From: Prevotella sp. UBA2739
GTDB lineage: Bacteria; Bacteroidota; Bacteroidia; Bacteroidales; Bacteroidaceae
Assembly (NCBI GenBank): GCA_002353525.1
Contig: DEJV01000061.1
Location: 12,776-33,017, forward strand
Direction of reading: 5' to 3'
DNA: 20,242 nucleotides
Both the position numbers and the translations under genes were made by a program. Each line of letters begins with the position of its first letter. Within the stretch, counting starts at the first letter, position 1. Under the pieces are notes generated by a model. It did not search any database, had not been told where the DNA came from, and saw only the letters and a list, made by a program, of their open reading frames with translations. Of the stretch, positions 6,431 through 13,381 are shown piece after piece.

Positions 6431-8620
6431 ATGAAGCGAATACTCCTGCTGTTGATTGCTTGCGTCGGCCTGCAATGGTCGGCAGTAGCCCAGACGGCCG
6501 ATTTCCGTAAGATGTCGGCCATGGTGAGGCGTGCGGTGATAGAACAGCGTGTCGGCCCCATGCGTCAGGCGCGATCCACGGCCAGTGTTCCCCGGTTATG
6601 TGCCTTTGTTCGCATTTCGGGCGATGCCGATGCGGTTCTCCGTCAGTACGACTGTCACAAACTGGCTCAATGGGGAGATATCTGCGTGGCTGACATTCCC
6701 CTCAACCGGCTCGCACAGCTCTCAAAAGAACAAGTGGTGAGCCGCATTGAAGCACGTGAGAGTTGTAGGATTACCCTCGACACCACAGCGGTGCTGCAGC
6801 ATGTGCGTCCAGTGTGGCAGGGTGAGCAATTGCCGCAGGCATTTACGGGTCGCGGCGTGGTGGTTGGTGTACAAGATGTAGGTTTCGACCTTACCCATCC
6901 CACCTTTTATAATAAGGAACTAACCAACTATCGCATCCGCCGTTTCTGGGATCAGTTGTCGGCTGATACCCTTGGGAGCGGTCTTTATGTAGGAGCCGAT
7001 TATCAAACCGAGGCTGCTATTCTGGGCTGTGCCCGTTCGCGCGACGCCTCTATCATTACCCACGGCACGCACACGGCAGGCATTGCAGCCGGTTCTGGCT
7101 ACGATACCGATTATCGGGGCATGGCATGGGAGAGCGACCTTTGTCTGGTCAGCAATGCCGTGACCGAAGACACCGTGTTCATCGACAAACAATATTATTA
7201 TAAGTATACGTCGGCAACCGACGCGCTTGGTTTTCAGTACATTTTCGACTATGCCGCCAGCGTGGGCAAGCCCTGTGTGGTGTCTTTCAGCGAGGGTTCG
7301 CATCAATCGTTTTGGCACGAAGACCAGCTCCTTCATGAGGCCATTGCCCGCATGACGGGTCCAGGTCGTATCTTCGTGGCCTCTGCCGGCAACGAAGGTC
7401 ATCTGAAGACTTATGTAGACAAACCGGGTGGGGTAGAGAGGCGTGGCACTTTCCTGGAGAGTACGGGTAAGCGCGTGTTTGTCAATCTGCGTTCCGATGG
7501 TCCGTTCACGCTGCGCACCACCGTCTATGAGGACGGACAGCCATATGCCCACGACATACAGACAGCCGATGTCTGTCAGCAGGCCGATTCAATGTGGGTA
7601 GACACCGTCCGCCTGGGCACACACGACTACACCTTTACCGTTGTTGCTTATCCTGCGTTTTATAATCAGCAGCTGACAGCCTGCGAGTTGTATATTTCTA
7701 CTGATGAGTCGTTCGGCAAGACTCGCCCCGTTTCAGTAGAGATGGTGGGCAGCACGGCTCACGTAGAGATGTTTAAGTCGTCGGGCACGATGACCGGCAA
7801 TACCTGCAATGCACAGATAGACGATGCCGTAAGCGCCTACAGCATTTACTCGCCAGGGTGTGCGCAAAGCGCCGTGTGCGTGGGGGGTATGGCATACCGT
7901 TCTTCAGTCGTCAATTATCGCGGAGAGACGCGTGTGCATGACGGCCGTTACGGTCATGAGGACTGCGAGCGCTATCATGCAGCCTCCATTGGACCTACGT
8001 TCGACAATCGTGTGAAACCCGACGTCACGGCCAATGCCGTGAATGTGATATCTGCTTATGGCAGCTATTACATTGAACAGAATCCCAACGCATGGGATAC
8101 GGGCAACGATGTGGCCCATTTCCAGTTCAATGGTCGCACTTATGGTTGGAATGCCAGTACTGGCACCTCCATGTCGACGCCTGTTGTGGCTGGTGCCATC
8201 GCCTTGTGGCTGCAAGCCTGTCCGTCGCTCACCCCCGAGGATGTGAAGGGCATCTTGGAACGAACCTGCCGTAAGCCCGATGCCGCCATGAGCTATCCTA
8301 ATAATTATTATGGCTATGGCGAGATAGATATTTATAAAGGTCTGCTTGACATTTTGAATGTGGATGGCATCGAGGGCATCAGCGACCATCAGCCCCGTCA
8401 GGCCCGTTTCCGTCTGACGGCCGATGGAGAGTTGCAGGTGGTTGTCGATACCCCCGAAGTGCCCGACTATTCGCTGCATCTCTATTCTCCTGCAGGTATT
8501 TGTCTGACGAGCAGCCACAACGAGAGTCTTCATGTAGGTCGTTTCCCCCACGGCTTGTATGTTGTGCAGCTGCGCTCCCATGTCAAAGGCATAGAAGGCT
8601 CCACGCTCATCCGCCTTTGA
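6431..8620 (+). CDS. Exported subtilisin-like (S8) serine protease with C-terminal sorting-like domain
   Basis: A 729-residue exported protease. A signal peptide (1-20, ending AVAQ) is followed by a prodomain-like region to about 125. The S8 catalytic residues are Asp149 (in VQDVGFD, with DVG replacing the usual D-S/T-G), His211 (HGTHTAG) and Ser580 (GTSMSTP). Asn321 in SAGNEG is the oxyanion residue. About 370 residues separate His from Ser, so an insert domain (about 330-470) is present. Residues 655-729 resemble a type IX secretion sorting domain (LHLYSPAG, then FPHGLYVVQLR). The frame extends up to 6341, but that extension codes through a terminator, so ATG 6431 is used. The substrate is unknown. 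Confidence 0.92.
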   Translation: MKRILLLLIACVGLQWSAVAQTADFRKMSAMVRRAVIEQRVGPMRQARSTASVPRLCAFVRISGDADAVLRQYDCHKLAQWGDICVADIPLNRLAQLSKEQVVSRIEARESCRITLDTTAVLQHVRPVWQGEQLPQAFTGRGVVVGVQDVGFDLTHPTFYNKELTNYRIRRFWDQLSADTLGSGLYVGADYQTEAAILGCARSRDASIITHGTHTAGIAAGSGYDTDYRGMAWESDLCLVSNAVTEDTVFIDKQYYYKYTSATDALGFQYIFDYAASVGKPCVVSFSEGSHQSFWHEDQLLHEAIARMTGPGRIFVASAGNEGHLKTYVDKPGGVERRGTFLESTGKRVFVNLRSDGPFTLRTTVYEDGQPYAHDIQTADVCQQADSMWVDTVRLGTHDYTFTVVAYPAFYNQQLTACELYISTDESFGKTRPVSVEMVGSTAHVEMFKSSGTMTGNTCNAQIDDAVSAYSIYSPGCAQSAVCVGGMAYRSSVVNYRGETRVHDGRYGHEDCERYHAASIGPTFDNRVKPDVTANAVNVISAYGSYYIEQNPNAWDTGNDVAHFQFNGRTYGWNASTGTSMSTPVVAGAIALWLQACPSLTPEDVKGILERTCRKPDAAMSYPNNYYGYGEIDIYKGLLDILNVDGIEGISDHQPRQARFRLTADGELQVVVDTPEVPDYSLHLYSPAGICLTSSHNESLHVGRFPHGLYVVQLRSHVKGIEGSTLIRL

Positions 8621-8631
8621 CTCCCTTCATT

Positions 8632-8695
8632 GAAGTTTCGAAGTATCGAAGTATCGAGGGTACGAAGGTACGTGGGTACGAAGGTACGAGAATAC
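8632..8695 (+). repeat. Octamer array, eight units, direct orientation
   Basis: Eight contiguous octamers begin 11 nt after the protease stop: GAAGTTTC, GAAGTATC twice, GAGGGTAC, GAAGGTAC, GTGGGTAC, GAAGGTAC, GAGAATAC. They belong to the same family as the arrays at 3611 and 18986. Confidence 0.9.
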
Positions 8696-8740
8696 CTTTT
8701 TCTTCGTCAGTGCAGACTCCAAAGTTTTCGATAGTCGAGG

Positions 8741-8784
8741 CTATTCTCGTACCTTCGCACCTACGTACCCACGCACCGTCGTAG
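8741..8784 (-). repeat. Octamer array, inverted copy
   Basis: Reading GTACCTTC, GCACCTAC, GTACCCAC, GCACCGTC from 8749, preceded by TATTCTC. These are reverse complements of the upstream octamers. The 15 nt TATTCTCGTACCTTC (8742-8756) pair perfectly with 8680-8694, so the two arrays can fold into a long imperfect hairpin with a loop of about 47 nt. Confidence 0.85.
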
Positions 8785-8803
8785 AAAAACTCGAATCCCC
8801 TAA

Positions 8804-8844
8804 CTATTTTTAGGTATTCTCTAAATACCCTATTTTTAGGTATT
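8804..8844 (+). promoter_or_regulatory. Direct repeat, possible operator
   Basis: Two identical 15-mers CTATTTTTAGGTATT at 8804-8818 and 8830-8844, spaced 26 bp start to start. The second is part of AATACC-N9-GGTATT, an inverted repeat (8824-8844). It overlaps the -33 TTG of the promoter at 8843-8873, which fits a repressor or activator site. Confidence 0.5.
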
Positions 8845-8873
8845 GTGTATGTTGGCAGAACGCACTACCTTTG
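8843..8873 (+). promoter_or_regulatory. Promoter without a protein gene downstream
   Basis: TTG at 8843-8845, 20-nt spacer and TACCTTTG at 8866-8873 match the Bacteroidota consensus exactly. No plus-strand gene follows before the convergent sigma factor gene, so the product is probably a short RNA. Confidence 0.65.
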
Positions 8874-8879
8874 CACCAT

Positions 8880-9024
8880 CAATCATACGTTATATGTGTG
8901 TGTGATGTTATCGGTCTTTTCATGAAAGGACTGAAGCCTTAAAGAAGAATCTTGTTCGCTAAATTAAAAATTCATAATGTTTTTGTATAAAAAATGAGGG
9001 CTGTCCGTGAGGATAGCCCTTTAT
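8880..9024 (+). ncRNA. Candidate small RNA, about 145 nt
   Basis: Bounded by a consensus promoter and by the hairpin at 8997-9020 followed by TTTATTTG. A first stem, GTCTTTT/GAAAGGAC (8914-8931), is visible; AAGG/CCTT at 8926-8940 could compete with it. Only very short frames occur, such as a six-codon ATG frame at 8922. No family is recognised. Confidence 0.45.
8990..9020 (-). terminator. Terminator of the sigma factor gene, possibly bidirectional
   Basis: A 10-bp stem AGGGCTGTCC/GGATAGCCCT with loop GTGA. On the minus strand it is followed by CATTTTTTATAC, a good U-run, 29 nt after the sigma factor stop. On the plus strand TTTATTTG follows, so it may serve both directions. Confidence 0.8.
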
Positions 9025-9048
9025 TTGTAGATTCTCTCTTTATTCAAG

Positions 9049-9768
9049 TTATTTCTCGCTAATGCCTTTGTCGCGTCCGGCACGATGCAGCTTTCGCAGA
9101 GCCTTCAGGCGGATTTGCCTCACCCGTTCGCGTTTCAGTCCCATCTCCGTTCCGATTTCAGCCATGGTGAGAGGGTCACGGCCAATGCCGTAGAAACATC
9201 TGATGACCTGCTGCTCACGCTCGTTCAGCAAGTCAATCATCGGAATCAGACTGTCTGCCAGTCCTTTCTGCTCGGTCTGCAGGTCGGCTTTCTCGGCATC
9301 TTTGTCCTCCAGCACGTTCAGCAGCGTATAGTTGTTTCTGCTCCCCACGGGAATCGACTCGTCGACCGATACCGCCTGACTGCGTTTCATCTCGGCAGCC
9401 GTCTGCTCGCCCTTCGGAATAGGGTAGAGACCCACTTGCTGTTCGATGGCCTGCTCGATAGCCTGTCGGATAAACGGAGCGGCAAACACCACGAAGCGTT
9501 TCTTGCAGGCAGTAGTGAATTTTGCGGCAGCCTTCATCATTCCCACATTTCCCTCGCTAATCAGGTCGGCATTGCTCAGTCCCTGCCGCTCGTATTGCCG
9601 GGCCACAGTGACCACATATTTTAGGTTGGCGCTGACCAGTTGGTCGATAGCCTTCTTGTCGCCATTCTCTATGCGTTGTGCCAACAACAGTTCTTCCTCA
9701 TCGCTCAGCAGGGGCGTGTGGCTTATTTCATTCAGATACTTATCTAAATTGCTCTCGTTGTTCATCAT
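9049..9768 (-). CDS. Atypical sigma-70 family RNA polymerase sigma factor
   Basis: A 239-residue sigma factor. Region 1.2 (LDKYLNEI..PLLSDEEELLLAQRI) is at 8-33 and region 2 at about 45-108, with NLKYVV and DLISEGNVGMMKAA. The core-binding part is conserved. In region 2.3/2.4, the E. coli segment GYKFSTYATWWIRQAI reads KKRFVVFAAPFIRQAI, so the tryptophan pair that helps melt the -10 element is Pro98-Phe99. Region 3 is mostly absent: only an SVDESIP loop (134-140) remains before region 4 (about 180-228), which has an intact HTH ending RERVRQIRLKALRKL. ATG 9768 is used because the -7 element at 9798-9805 lies over the longer start. It is not the primary sigma factor. Confidence 0.85.
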   Translation of the reverse strand: MMNNESNLDKYLNEISHTPLLSDEEELLLAQRIENGDKKAIDQLVSANLKYVVTVARQYERQGLSNADLISEGNVGMMKAAAKFTTACKKRFVVFAAPFIRQAIEQAIEQQVGLYPIPKGEQTAAEMKRSQAVSVDESIPVGSRNNYTLLNVLEDKDAEKADLQTEQKGLADSLIPMIDLLNEREQQVIRCFYGIGRDPLTMAEIGTEMGLKRERVRQIRLKALRKLHRAGRDKGISEK

Positions 9769-9797
9769 ATTTTGGGTACTAAATTTTTTTTCGTCCA

Positions 9798-9805
9798 CAA
9801 AAATA
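9798..9805 (-). promoter_or_regulatory. -7 element of the sigma factor promoter
   Basis: CAAAAATA on the plus strand reads TATTTTTG on the minus strand, 29 nt before ATG 9768. No TTG was found at -33. Confidence 0.45.
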
Positions 9806-9854
9806 ATGTTTTTTCTTCTTTTTGTATGGGTTTTCGATATATTTAACTATCTTT

Positions 9855-9862
9855 GCTTCGGA
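9855..9862 (+). promoter_or_regulatory. -7 element of the M48 protease promoter
   Basis: Within AACTATCTTTGCTTCGG the sequence TATCTTTG matches TAnnTTTG (position within one or two bases), about 25 nt before ATG 9887. It is divergent from the sigma factor promoter, with about 50 bp between them. Confidence 0.55.
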
Positions 9863-9886
9863 AAAGTAAAATCAATCAACAATACA

Positions 9887-10768
9887 ATGAAAGCAAAACA
9901 TTATCTTTTATCATTGATTGCCGTAGTGCTGTTTGCATCGTGCGGCACAACCAGAACCGTCCCTCTCACGGGGCGTAAGCAAAATCTGATGGTCAGCGAT
10001 GCCGAAGTGCTCAGCCTGAGTAATCAGCAGTATGCAGAATACATGAAGTCGGCAAAAGCCTCTACCAATGCCACCAACACGGCTATGGTGAAGCGCGTGG
10101 GTCAGAAGCTGGCCACTGCCGTAGAGACCTACCTGCGTGCCAACGGTATGGCCGAGGATCTGCAAAACTATTCATGGGTATTCAATCTGGTACAAGACAA
10201 TCAGGTGAATGCCTTCTGTATGCCTGGCGGAAAGATTGTGGTCTACGAGGGCTTGCTGCCAGTAACCCAGAATGAGGCCTCGCTTGCCATTGTGCTTGGA
10301 CATGAGATTGCTCACGCCGTTGCCCGTCATTCGGCCGAGCAGATGAGCAAGAAGATCAAGCAGCAGTATGGCACACAGATTGGCGGTGCCGTGCTCGGAG
10401 CTTTGGGCATGGGCTCGAACACCACGAGCATCCTGCAGGCCATCGCCCAGCAGGGATTCCAGTTCAAGAACCTTTCTTACTCTCGCGACCACGAGTATGA
10501 GGCCGACCACATGGGACTCATCTTTGCTGCCATGGCCGGTTACGACCCGCAGGTGGCTGTTACCTTCTGGCAGCGTATGGCAGCCAGCAGCAACAGCCAG
10601 ACAGCTGAGTTCATGAGCGACCACCCCAGCGATGCCAACCGCATCAAGAAGATTCAGGCGTGGATGCCCGAGGCTTTGCAGTATTACAAGCCCGCCGTTA
10701 CCACCACTACGGCCAAGAAGGCAACCACCACCAAGAAGGTTACCCGCACCGCTGCTAAGAAAAAGTAA
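9887..10768 (+). CDS. M48 family zinc metalloprotease lipoprotein
   Basis: A 293-residue lipoprotein: signal peptide with lipobox LFAS-Cys19 and Gly at +2. The M48 protease signature HEIAH is at 139-143 with a downstream Glu205 in EYEADHMG as third zinc ligand, and the HPSDANRI motif at 246-253 also fits Loi/BepA-type peptidases that act on misfolded envelope proteins. Residues 269-293 are a Thr/Lys-rich basic tail (AKKATTTKK, TAAKKK), unusual for the family. The open frame runs back to 9446 through the sigma factor gene, but ATG 9887 alone gives a signal peptide. The stop is 2 nt from the next ATG, so the two genes form an operon. Confidence 0.93.
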   Translation: MKAKHYLLSLIAVVLFASCGTTRTVPLTGRKQNLMVSDAEVLSLSNQQYAEYMKSAKASTNATNTAMVKRVGQKLATAVETYLRANGMAEDLQNYSWVFNLVQDNQVNAFCMPGGKIVVYEGLLPVTQNEASLAIVLGHEIAHAVARHSAEQMSKKIKQQYGTQIGGAVLGALGMGSNTTSILQAIAQQGFQFKNLSYSRDHEYEADHMGLIFAAMAGYDPQVAVTFWQRMAASSNSQTAEFMSDHPSDANRIKKIQAWMPEALQYYKPAVTTTTAKKATTTKKVTRTAAKKK

Positions 10769-10770
10769 TC

Positions 10771-11244
10771 ATGAATCATCTGCTGCTCATCATCCGCCAT
10801 CCCAGTCCGGCAAGTCTCGACGACATGCCAGCCCTGGTAAGCAGGCTGTGGAGCCGCAAGGGATATGTAGCCATGACCGTGTTTGGCTATATTTTCACCA
10901 GCCGGCAGAGCGATGCAGACTATCTGAACAACTATTATGGCGCATTGAAGAATCATGAGATGATTCATCTGCGCCAGGCACAGAGCACCCACAACTCGTG
11001 GGTGCTTTTCTATCTGCGCTATTTCTGGTTCAGCGTGCTGGCTTGCCGTTATTTTCGCAAGCAGCGCAACGCTGTTTATTATCTCAATCCGTTTGAGATT
11101 GAGGCTTACACCATGATGCACGACCTCAGCTATCTCGACCATTGTCGTGAGCATGGGGCACAAGGGTGGCGCCTTTATGCCCGCATGTCGCTCAAAGAAC
11201 GCATGGAGCATATCCATCGACTGGGCATCGGAACCCCTAGATAA
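10771..11244 (+). CDS. Small HExxH-containing protein, putative membrane zinc peptidase
   Basis: A 157-residue protein starting 2 nt after the M48 protease gene. HEMIH at 62-66 inside NHEMIHLRQ is a zinc-peptidase-like motif. A hydrophobic stretch WVLFYLRYFWFSVLACRYF (77-95) follows and NPFEIEAY (106-113) could supply the third ligand (Glu109 or Glu111). This order matches small Bacteroidota proteins that I would describe as putative gluzincin-like peptidases, but proteolysis is not shown. No signal peptide. The stop codon TAA lies inside the first unit of a 21-nt tandem array, so the array has defined the protein C-terminus. Confidence 0.7.
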   Translation: MNHLLLIIRHPSPASLDDMPALVSRLWSRKGYVAMTVFGYIFTSRQSDADYLNNYYGALKNHEMIHLRQAQSTHNSWVLFYLRYFWFSVLACRYFRKQRNAVYYLNPFEIEAYTMMHDLSYLDHCREHGAQGWRLYARMSLKERMEHIHRLGIGTPR

Positions 11245-11310
11245 ACCTGCTATTCACAGTGATAAACCTGCTATTCACAGGGTTTAACCAGCTATTCACA
11301 GGGTTTAACT
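11241..11310 (+). repeat. 21-bp tandem array over the stop codon
   Basis: Units ATAAACCTGCTATTCACAGTG (21 nt) at 11241, 11262 and 11283, plus a partial unit at 11304 (TTTAACT). The preceding gene's TAA (11242-11244) is the start of unit 1. Confidence 0.88.
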
Positions 11311-11414
11311 CAAATTGTCAACTCAAATCATGACTAACGTGAAATCGAGTCAACGTGAATTAAAAATAAGTTTCATCTGAGTCAACCCTTATCGTGAGTA
11401 AGGCTGCATGTAGC

Positions 11415-11454
11415 CAACAAAAACCGTTGAAATTCAACCAAAATCGTTAAACTA
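11415..11454 (+). repeat. 20-bp direct repeat, two units
   Basis: CAACAAAAACCGTTGAAATT (11415-11434) and CAACCAAAATCGTTAAACTA (11435-11454), contiguous and differing at five positions. Confidence 0.65.
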
Positions 11455-11470
11455 CAAAATATAGTGTGCG

Positions 11471-11595
11471 TACCAATGTTTGGTAGCGTGCCTACCAACG
11501 CTTGGTAGCCTGCGTACCAATGCCTGGTAGCCTGCGTACCGATGCTTGGTAGCCTGCGTACCAACGCTTGGTACTGGCAGTACCAAAATTTGGTC
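11471..11595. repeat. Six palindromes at a 22-bp period
   Basis: Copies of TACCAA-N3-TTGGTA at 11471, 11493, 11515, 11537, 11559 and 11581, separated by a near-constant 7-nt GCCTGCG linker. The bases at the centre vary (TGT, CGC, TGC, ATG, CGC, AAA). Each copy can form a short hairpin or bind a dimeric protein. The regular 22-bp period places them on one DNA face. Not CRISPR: linkers are 7 nt and nearly identical. Confidence 0.9.
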
Positions 11596-11628
11596 GCGAT
11601 TTTGGTACTGGTTTTGATTGCCATTGCC

Positions 11629-11727
11629 TACGATATCAATAGACACTTTTTCCTACTTCTATGCTGAAACGATAGACAGTTGTAGAGGCTCCAGTGCTGA
11701 AACAGTAGACACTTGTCGGGGCTTTCT
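11629..11727 (+). repeat. 33-bp direct repeat, two good and one degenerate unit
   Basis: TGCTGAAACGATAGACAGTTG begins a unit at 11662-11694 and recurs at 11695-11727. The preceding 33 nt (11629-11661) share the TAGACA core in the same phase: TAGACA occurs at 11640, 11673 and 11706. Confidence 0.7.
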
Positions 11728-11774
11728 TTACAGGGTATAGACTCCGCTGCATGGAGCGGCATCAGCTGCACGAT

Positions 11775-11812
11775 ATACTGTAGCGAGCTTGTTATGCTGT
11801 AGCGAGCTTAGG
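11775..11812 (+). repeat. 19-bp direct repeat, two units
   Basis: ATACTGTAGCGAGCTTGTT (11775-11793) and ATGCTGTAGCGAGCTTAGG (11794-11812), 14 of the first 16 or more bases shared. Confidence 0.8.
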
Positions 11813-11829
11813 AAAAAATGTGACTTAAA

Positions 11830-11861
11830 TTTGTAGATATAAAAAATAATATGTATATTTG
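11830..11861 (+). promoter_or_regulatory. Promoter of the nfeD-SPFH genes
   Basis: TTTG at 11830-11833, a 20-nt spacer and TATATTTG at 11854-11861 match the Bacteroidota consensus. Start near 11867, giving a leader of about 20 nt before ATG 11888. Confidence 0.7.
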
Positions 11862-11887
11862 CCACGAATTAAAATCTATAGACGACT

Positions 11888-12337
11888 ATGATAGAATACT
11901 TTGCATCGCATCTGTGGCAGCTTTGGGTTCTGGTGAGCTTCATCTGCCTCATTCTCGAACTTACCAATGGCGATTTTTTCATCATGTGTTTTGCGATTGG
12001 TGGCATTTGTGCTGCTATTGCCTCTGCTCTGGGCTTGGGCTTTTATGGCGGACTGTTGGTCTTTGCCGTGTGCTCGGTGCTTAGCTTGTGGTTGGTGCGG
12101 CCTACGGCCTTGAAGTATCTGCATAAGAATGCGGACAACCGTGTGAGCAATGCCGATGCCCTGCTGGGGCGCATCGGGCGAGTCAGCGAGACCATCGAGG
12201 CTGCCGGATATGGGCGTGTGGCTATCGACGGCGACGACTGGAAAGCTGTTTCTGCCAATGGTGCCCACATCGATAAGGGTACGAACGTGAAGGTGGTGAG
12301 CCGCGAGAGCATCATCATCACGGTAGAACCATGTTGA
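11888..12337 (+). CDS. NfeD-like membrane protein
   Basis: A 149-residue NfeD-type protein. Three membrane helices occupy roughly 9-25, 30-52 and 54-70. The C-terminal part (about 88-149) is a small OB-fold-like beta domain with ADALLGRIGRV and the GRVAIDGDDWKAVSANG core typical of NfeD. NfeD proteins work with SPFH/stomatin proteins in organising membranes, and the neighbouring gene is exactly such a protein, so the pair is very likely functional together. The ATG follows a short leader from the promoter at 11830. Its stop (12335-12337) overlaps the first unit of a 7-nt array. Confidence 0.9.
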   Translation: MIEYFASHLWQLWVLVSFICLILELTNGDFFIMCFAIGGICAAIASALGLGFYGGLLVFAVCSVLSLWLVRPTALKYLHKNADNRVSNADALLGRIGRVSETIEAAGYGRVAIDGDDWKAVSANGAHIDKGTNVKVVSRESIIITVEPC

Positions 12338-12370
12338 CAATTGATAATTGATAATTGACAATTGGTAATT
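12336..12370 (+). repeat. Heptamer (GATAATT) tandem array
   Basis: GACAATT, GATAATT, GATAATT, GACAATT, GGTAATT, five contiguous 7-nt units. The array begins inside the nfeD stop codon and ends 19 nt before the SPFH gene start. Confidence 0.88.
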
Positions 12371-12389
12371 TTTTAATATATTCAAGATT

Positions 12390-13343
12390 ATGACAATAGG
12401 AACATACGTTTTAATCGCTATTGTGGTGCTGGCTCTTATCTTCATCAAGCAGAGCCTGGTGATCATACCACAGTCGGAAACCAAGATTATTGAGCGTCTG
12501 GGTAAGTATTATGCTACCCTGAAACCAGGTATCAATATTATCATCCCGTTTATCGACCGCGGGAAGGAGTTTGTCACACTCAACCGTGGACGCTATGTAT
12601 ACTCTACTTCTATCGACCTGCGCGAACAGGTGTACGACTTCGACCGCCAGAACGTGATTACAAAGGATAATATTCAGATGCAGATCAATGCATTGCTGTA
12701 CTTCCAGATTGTAGACCCGTTTAAGGCTGTCTACGAGATTAACAACCTGCCGAACGCAATAGAGAAACTCACGCAGACCACCCTGCGTAACATCATTGGT
12801 GAACTGGAACTCGACCAGACGCTCACCTCGCGCGACACCATCAACACCAAGTTGCGTGCCGTGCTCGACGATGCCACTAACAAGTGGGGTATCAAGGTGA
12901 ACCGCGTAGAGCTGCAAGACATCATCCCGCCCGAGAGCGTTCTTACCGCCATGGAGAAACAGATGCAGGCCGAGCGTAACAAGCGTGCTGCCATCCTGAC
13001 GAGTGAGGGTAAGAAACAGAGCGAGATTCTGCAGTCGGAAGGTGAGAAAACAGCTACCATCAACCGTGCTGAGGCTCAGAAACAGCAGGAGATTCTGCAT
13101 GCAGAAGGTGAGGCACAGGCCCGTATCCGCAAGGCCGAGGCTGAGGCAAAGGCCATAGAACTCGTGACCGAAGCAGTGGGTAAGACCACCAATCCGGCCA
13201 ACTATCTGCTGGCTCAGAAGTACATCCAGATGATGGAGGAGTTAGCACAGAACAATCAGACAAAGACCGTTTACCTGCCCTTCGAGGCTACCAACATGAT
13301 GGGCTCTATTGCCGGCATCAAGGAACTTTTCAAGGCAGAGTAG
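12390..13343 (+). CDS. SPFH domain / stomatin-like (paraslipin, QmcA-type) protein
   Basis: A 317-residue protein anchored by an N-terminal hydrophobic helix (5-20), followed by the SPFH domain (about 22-190) with SETKIIERLGKY and LKPGINIIIPFID. A long charged, alanine-rich helical region (about 195-260) with EGEKTATINRAEAQKQQ and KAEAEAKAIE repeats is the coiled coil that drives oligomerisation. It resembles bacterial QmcA/stomatin paralogues. The upstream neighbour encodes NfeD, the usual partner, and the two share one promoter. A role in membrane microdomains or quality control of membrane proteases is inferred from the family. Confidence 0.92.
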   Translation: MTIGTYVLIAIVVLALIFIKQSLVIIPQSETKIIERLGKYYATLKPGINIIIPFIDRGKEFVTLNRGRYVYSTSIDLREQVYDFDRQNVITKDNIQMQINALLYFQIVDPFKAVYEINNLPNAIEKLTQTTLRNIIGELELDQTLTSRDTINTKLRAVLDDATNKWGIKVNRVELQDIIPPESVLTAMEKQMQAERNKRAAILTSEGKKQSEILQSEGEKTATINRAEAQKQQEILHAEGEAQARIRKAEAEAKAIELVTEAVGKTTNPANYLLAQKYIQMMEELAQNNQTKTVYLPFEATNMMGSIAGIKELFKAE

Positions 13344-13381
13344 GGCAGAAGGTGAATGTAGAACGTTAAAAAATAGAAAAT

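Noticed and set aside
8500..8784. Plus-strand frame with RGYEGT-like repeats
   Set aside because: A read-through of the octamer array, with no signal or conserved domain.
9446..9886. 440-residue open frame that extends the M48 protease upstream
   Set aside because: The extension is antisense to the sigma factor gene, crosses both divergent promoters and removes the lipoprotein signal; the start at 9887 explains the protein.
11471..11595. CRISPR-like appearance of regular repeats
   Set aside because: Linkers are only 7 nt and nearly identical, with no cas genes; this is a tandem array.
11382..11646. Two minus-strand frames of 64-80 codons with repeats such as YQALV
   Set aside because: They only translate the 22-bp palindrome array; no start signal or recognisable domain.
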